DNA from: Streptomyces sp. NRRL WC-3618
GTDB taxonomy: Bacteria; Actinomycetota; Actinomycetes; Streptomycetales; Streptomycetaceae
Direction of reading: 5' to 3'
NCBI RefSeq assembly: GCF_001280005.1
Contig: NZ_LGDW01000479.1
Span: 1 to 35,900 of the forward strand
DNA length: 35,900 nucleotides
Positions 33,547 to 35,900 of the stretch are shown piece after piece (the first letter of the stretch is position 1; each line of letters opens with the position of its first letter). The position numbers and the translations under genes were made by a program. The notes beneath the pieces were generated by a model, which worked only from the letters and a program-made list of their open reading frames with translations, had not been told where the DNA came from and ran no database searches.

Positions 33547-33765
33547 CCCTTGGTACTCCTCAACAGGTGCGGGGTGGGGCTAGGTACAAGGTGATGCGAG
33601 ATGCTGCGGGGGCGTCGCCGGGGCCTGCGGAACAAACGACACAGGCAAGCGACGCAGTGCGAATAGCGAGCCTACCCGCTCTCGCTGCCCCAAACGGGTG
33701 AGTCCGATCGCACGCGATCCGCGTCACACCGCCGACCATCGGTGGCCGCACCACTGACCAGGAGA

Positions 33766-35496
33766 TCATCCCGCCCGGCGGTGTTGTCTGGGACGAGATC
33801 GTTTCTCGATGTACATCCGCTCGTCGGCCGACTTCAGGACTTCGTCCGCCGTCATCCCGCAGTGTGCCCACCCGATGCCGAAGCTCGCGCCGACCCGCAT
33901 GACGCGGCCGTCGACCCGGATCGGCTGGATGATCTCGTTGCGCAGGCGTACGGCGAGGTCCTGGGCGTCGGCGCGGCCGAGGCCGTCGGCGAGGACCACG
34001 AACTCGTCGCCGCCGAGCCGGGCCACCGTGTCGCCGTCCCGCACGGCCCCGCCGAGGCGCCGAGCCACCTCGATCAGCACCGCGTCGCCGGCGTTGTGCC
34101 CGAAGCGGTCGTTGATCGACTTGAAGCCGTCGAGGTCGCAGAAGAGAACCGCGAGCCCCTTCGTCCCGTCGTCCTGCTCACCCTCGGGGGCGACGGTGTG
34201 GACGTGGTGGTCGTACGCCCCGTACGCCTCGGGGGTGGCGCGGAAATCGAACTGGTGAGCGTTGGCCTCGTGCGGCTGGATTCCGCCGTCCGTCACCGGG
34301 GCGGGCGTCGGCGTGTACTGGTCGTGCGTGCCGTAGGGGTCCGGCTGACCCTGGCCGTAGGCCGCGTCGACCGACTCGACGGCGCCGGGCAGCGCCGTCT
34401 GCGGGCGCTGGCAGAGACGGGAGCTGAGCCGGGTGCGCAGTTCGGCCGAGTTGGGCAGGCCGGTGAGGGAGTCGTGGGAGGCGCGGTGGGCGAGCTGGAG
34501 CTCGCGACGCTTGCGCTCCTCGATGTCCTCGACGTGGGTGAGCAGGAAGCGCGGGCCGTCGGTGGCGTCCGCGACGACGGAGTTGCGCAGCGACACCCAC
34601 AGATACGAGCCGTCACGGCGGCGGAGCCGGAGCTCGGTGCGCCCGCCCTCGGCGGAGGTGCGCAGCAGGGTGCCGATGTCCTCGGGATGCACGAGGTCGG
34701 AGAAGGAGTAGCGGCGCATCGCGGAGGCGGGGCGGCCGAGGAGGCGGCACAGAGCGTCGTTGGTCCGGAGTATTCGCCCGTGCTGGTCGCCGCCCATCTC
34801 GGCGATGGCCATGCCGGAGGGCGCGTACTCGAAGGCCTGACGGAAGCTTTCCTCGCTGGCCCGCAGCGCCTGCTGCTCGCGTTCGAGTCTGACCAGTGCA
34901 CGCTGCATGTTTGCGCGCAGCCGCGCGTTGCTGATCGCGATGGCCGCCTGGAACGCGTACATCTGGAGCGCTTCCTTGCCCCACGCGCCCGGACGGCGGC
35001 CGTTGCGCGGCCGGTCCACGGACAGCACGCCGATCAGTTCGCCGCACGAGCCGCCGGGCACGCCCGGGGTGAACATCGGCGCGAAGAGCCGGTCGGAGGG
35101 GTGCCACTCGTCCTCGAAGCGCGGGTCGGGGCCCTCGGTGTACCACTGCGGGACGTCGTCGTCGTCGAGGATCCAGCCCTCGGTGTGCGGGATGAAGACC
35201 AGGTCGCCCCAGGCCTCGCCCATGGCGAGCCGGCGCTCCCAGGAGTCGCGTGAGCCGACGCGGCCGGTGATGAGGGCCTCGGCGGCGGAGTTCCCGGCGA
35301 AGGCGGCGACGACGAGATCGCCGTCGGGGCGGACGAGGTTGACGCACGCCAACTCGTAACCGAGGCCGTTGACGACGCCGTCCGCGACGGTCTGGAGGGT
35401 GTCCGCCAGACTGCGCGCGGTGTTCATGTCCGCCATGACCTGGTGCAGTTGCCGCAAGGTCGCGAGACGGACATACGGCTCCTGGTCGGTCTCCAT
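33766..35496 (-). CDS. cdgB: Diguanylate cyclase, GAF-PAS-GGDEF (CdgB-like)
   Basis: A 576-residue cytoplasmic protein with no membrane helix. A GAF domain (about 20-195: LATLRQLHQVMADMNTARSLADTLQTVADGVV...ALQMYAFQAAIAISNARL) is followed by a short coiled coil, a PAS-PAC domain (about 215-335: FRQAFEYAPSGMAIAEM...LRRRDGSYLWVSLRNSVV...EDIEERKRREL) and a GGDEF domain. The active-site motif is RLGGDEFVVL and the substrate loop starts LFCDLDGFKSINDRFGHNAGD, so catalysis is likely intact. An unusual ~85-residue Gln/Tyr/His-rich insert splits the GGDEF domain after NSAELRTRLSSRL. Family and architecture match S. coelicolor CdgB, which makes c-di-GMP in developmental control. A BldD-like box lies upstream. 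Confidence 0.92.
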   Translation of the reverse strand: METDQEPYVRLATLRQLHQVMADMNTARSLADTLQTVADGVVNGLGYELACVNLVRPDGDLVVAAFAGNSAAEALITGRVGSRDSWERRLAMGEAWGDLVFIPHTEGWILDDDDVPQWYTEGPDPRFEDEWHPSDRLFAPMFTPGVPGGSCGELIGVLSVDRPRNGRRPGAWGKEALQMYAFQAAIAISNARLRANMQRALVRLEREQQALRASEESFRQAFEYAPSGMAIAEMGGDQHGRILRTNDALCRLLGRPASAMRRYSFSDLVHPEDIGTLLRTSAEGGRTELRLRRRDGSYLWVSLRNSVVADATDGPRFLLTHVEDIEERKRRELQLAHRASHDSLTGLPNSAELRTRLSSRLCQRPQTALPGAVESVDAAYGQGQPDPYGTHDQYTPTPAPVTDGGIQPHEANAHQFDFRATPEAYGAYDHHVHTVAPEGEQDDGTKGLAVLFCDLDGFKSINDRFGHNAGDAVLIEVARRLGGAVRDGDTVARLGGDEFVVLADGLGRADAQDLAVRLRNEIIQPIRVDGRVMRVGASFGIGWAHCGMTADEVLKSADERMYIEKRSRPRQHRRAG

Positions 35497-35556
35497 TCGC
35501 CCTCCTTCCGCCTATCCCACCTTCCCAGCCACTGAATCACAGCGCGCTGCCCACTC

Positions 35557-35571
35557 GGTACACAGGGTCAA
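35557..35571. promoter_or_regulatory. BldD-type box upstream of cdgB
   Basis: TTGACCCTGTGTACC on the minus strand matches the BldD consensus NTNACNC(A/T)GNGTNAN at every specified position but one. It is 61 bases before the cdgB start. BldD is the c-di-GMP-bound developmental repressor, so this would close a feedback loop. Confidence 0.65.
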
Positions 35572-35579
35572 CAAAAATG

Positions 35580-35600
35580 GTCACCTGTGACTCAAGTCAC
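35580..35600. promoter_or_regulatory. Overlapping GTCAC/GTGAC palindromes
   Basis: GTCACCTGTGAC (35580-35591) and GTGACTCAAGTCAC (35587-35600) are both perfect inverted repeats and share the middle GTGAC. They lie next to the BldD-type box in the 341-base gap upstream of cdgB. The factor is unknown. Confidence 0.55.
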
Positions 35601-35837
35601 AACGAAAGATGAGCAATTGAGTGGAGTTTCTGAGTTCTCCCTGTGCGTTTACTGAACGCAAACTGTGTATCCGCGCGGATACTACGAGCGAGGATACGGG
35701 CGGGAAGAAGTCGGCGTGGCCGTTCGCGATCATTGGACCGTTCCCGACCATTGGCGGGTTCTCGGTCCGAAGACCTAGATCCCGGTTCGGGCGCTGGTCC
35801 GATGCGGCGGCGGGGAAACGCGGAATAGCTTTTCCAC

Positions 35838-35900
35838 GTGCTGACTCCCCGTGCCGTACACACTCTCGCCGAACCCACCCCTGCCGTACCCCCCCTCCCC
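35838..35900 (+). CDS. Possible start of a further gene (truncated by window)
   Basis: A GTG at 35838 opens a frame (LTPRAVHTLAEPTPAVPPLP) running off the window. TAGCTT lies six bases upstream, consistent with a leaderless start. It is too short to assign. Between 35601 and 35837 I see no other gene. Confidence 0.3.
   Translation, partial: MLTPRAVHTLAEPTPAVPPLP

Noticed and set aside
35580..35591. Second BldD box
   Set aside because: GTCACCTGTGAC has only two bases between the half-sites, where the BldD consensus needs five.
35597..35878. Minus-strand open frame upstream of cdgB
   Set aside because: Arg/Ser-rich with no start context or recognisable domain, and it overlaps likely regulatory DNA.

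Overview
This is a chromosomal segment of a Streptomyces, or a very close actinomycete. The evidence is the very high GC content with G/C at third codon positions, frequent GTG and TTG starts, several probable leaderless genes, an XRE-DUF5753/DUF397 pair, Uma2 proteins, a DasR-type (dre) regulatory region, a groEL2 gene with paired CIRCE operators and a BldD-type box before a CdgB-like gene. From memory, the order murQ / groEL2 / csp / moaD-like / thrC-like / gpgS / otsA / otsB / nagKA / cdgB matches the SCO43xx to SCO4281 region of S. coelicolor read backwards; I could not check this by alignment.

Layout. 1-5.9 kb: HD-domain protein (partial), a DinB/maleylpyruvate-isomerase-like + GNAT fusion, a small minus-strand pair ending in DUF4031, then the murR-like regulator with murQ (MurNAc-6-P recycling), a GNAT and an unknown protein. 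6-9.5 kb: a secreted beta-propeller/CWB2 cell-wall protein, a small secreted Cys-rich protein and a VapBC toxin-antitoxin pair. 9.5-13.6 kb is accessory: an XRE-DUF5753/DUF397 pair with a divergent small pair, an HTH/zinc-ribbon gene, a frameshifted Uma2 gene and an intact Uma2 gene with a duplicated N-terminus. 13.6-22.2 kb is core: an old yellow enzyme, groEL2 with two CIRCE operators, a cold-shock protein, a MoaD/ThiS sulfur carrier, a ThrC-family enzyme behind a clear SAM-I riboswitch, gpgS and otsA.

22.2-25.4 kb holds an accessory two-gene cassette between otsA and otsB: a 910-residue double-NTPase protein (KGGVGR-variant MinD/ParA domain plus a second GAKGAGKT ATPase domain), preceded by a small HEPN-like gene whose 3' end looks broken by two frameshifts. 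25.4-31.3 kb: otsB, DUF3263, a sugar-binding lipoprotein, and divergent nagK-nagA-pfkB behind two abutting dre sites. A Streptomyces dispersed repeat has been captured in frame in the nagA N-terminus. 31.3-32.5 kb is an AT-richer, partly decayed stretch with a small secreted SH3-like protein and an unusual T-tract terminator. 32.5-35.9 kb: a membrane-anchored CBM35-like protein and the diguanylate cyclase cdgB.

Two systems stand out. (1) The thrC-like/moaD-like pair under a SAM riboswitch reads as a methionine (homocysteine) pathway using a sulfur-carrier protein rather than as threonine synthesis. (2) The KGGVGR-ATPase/HEPN-like cassette is a candidate conflict or defence module of unknown function. 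MurQ, NagK and NagA in one window also join cell-wall amino-sugar recycling to the DasR regulon.
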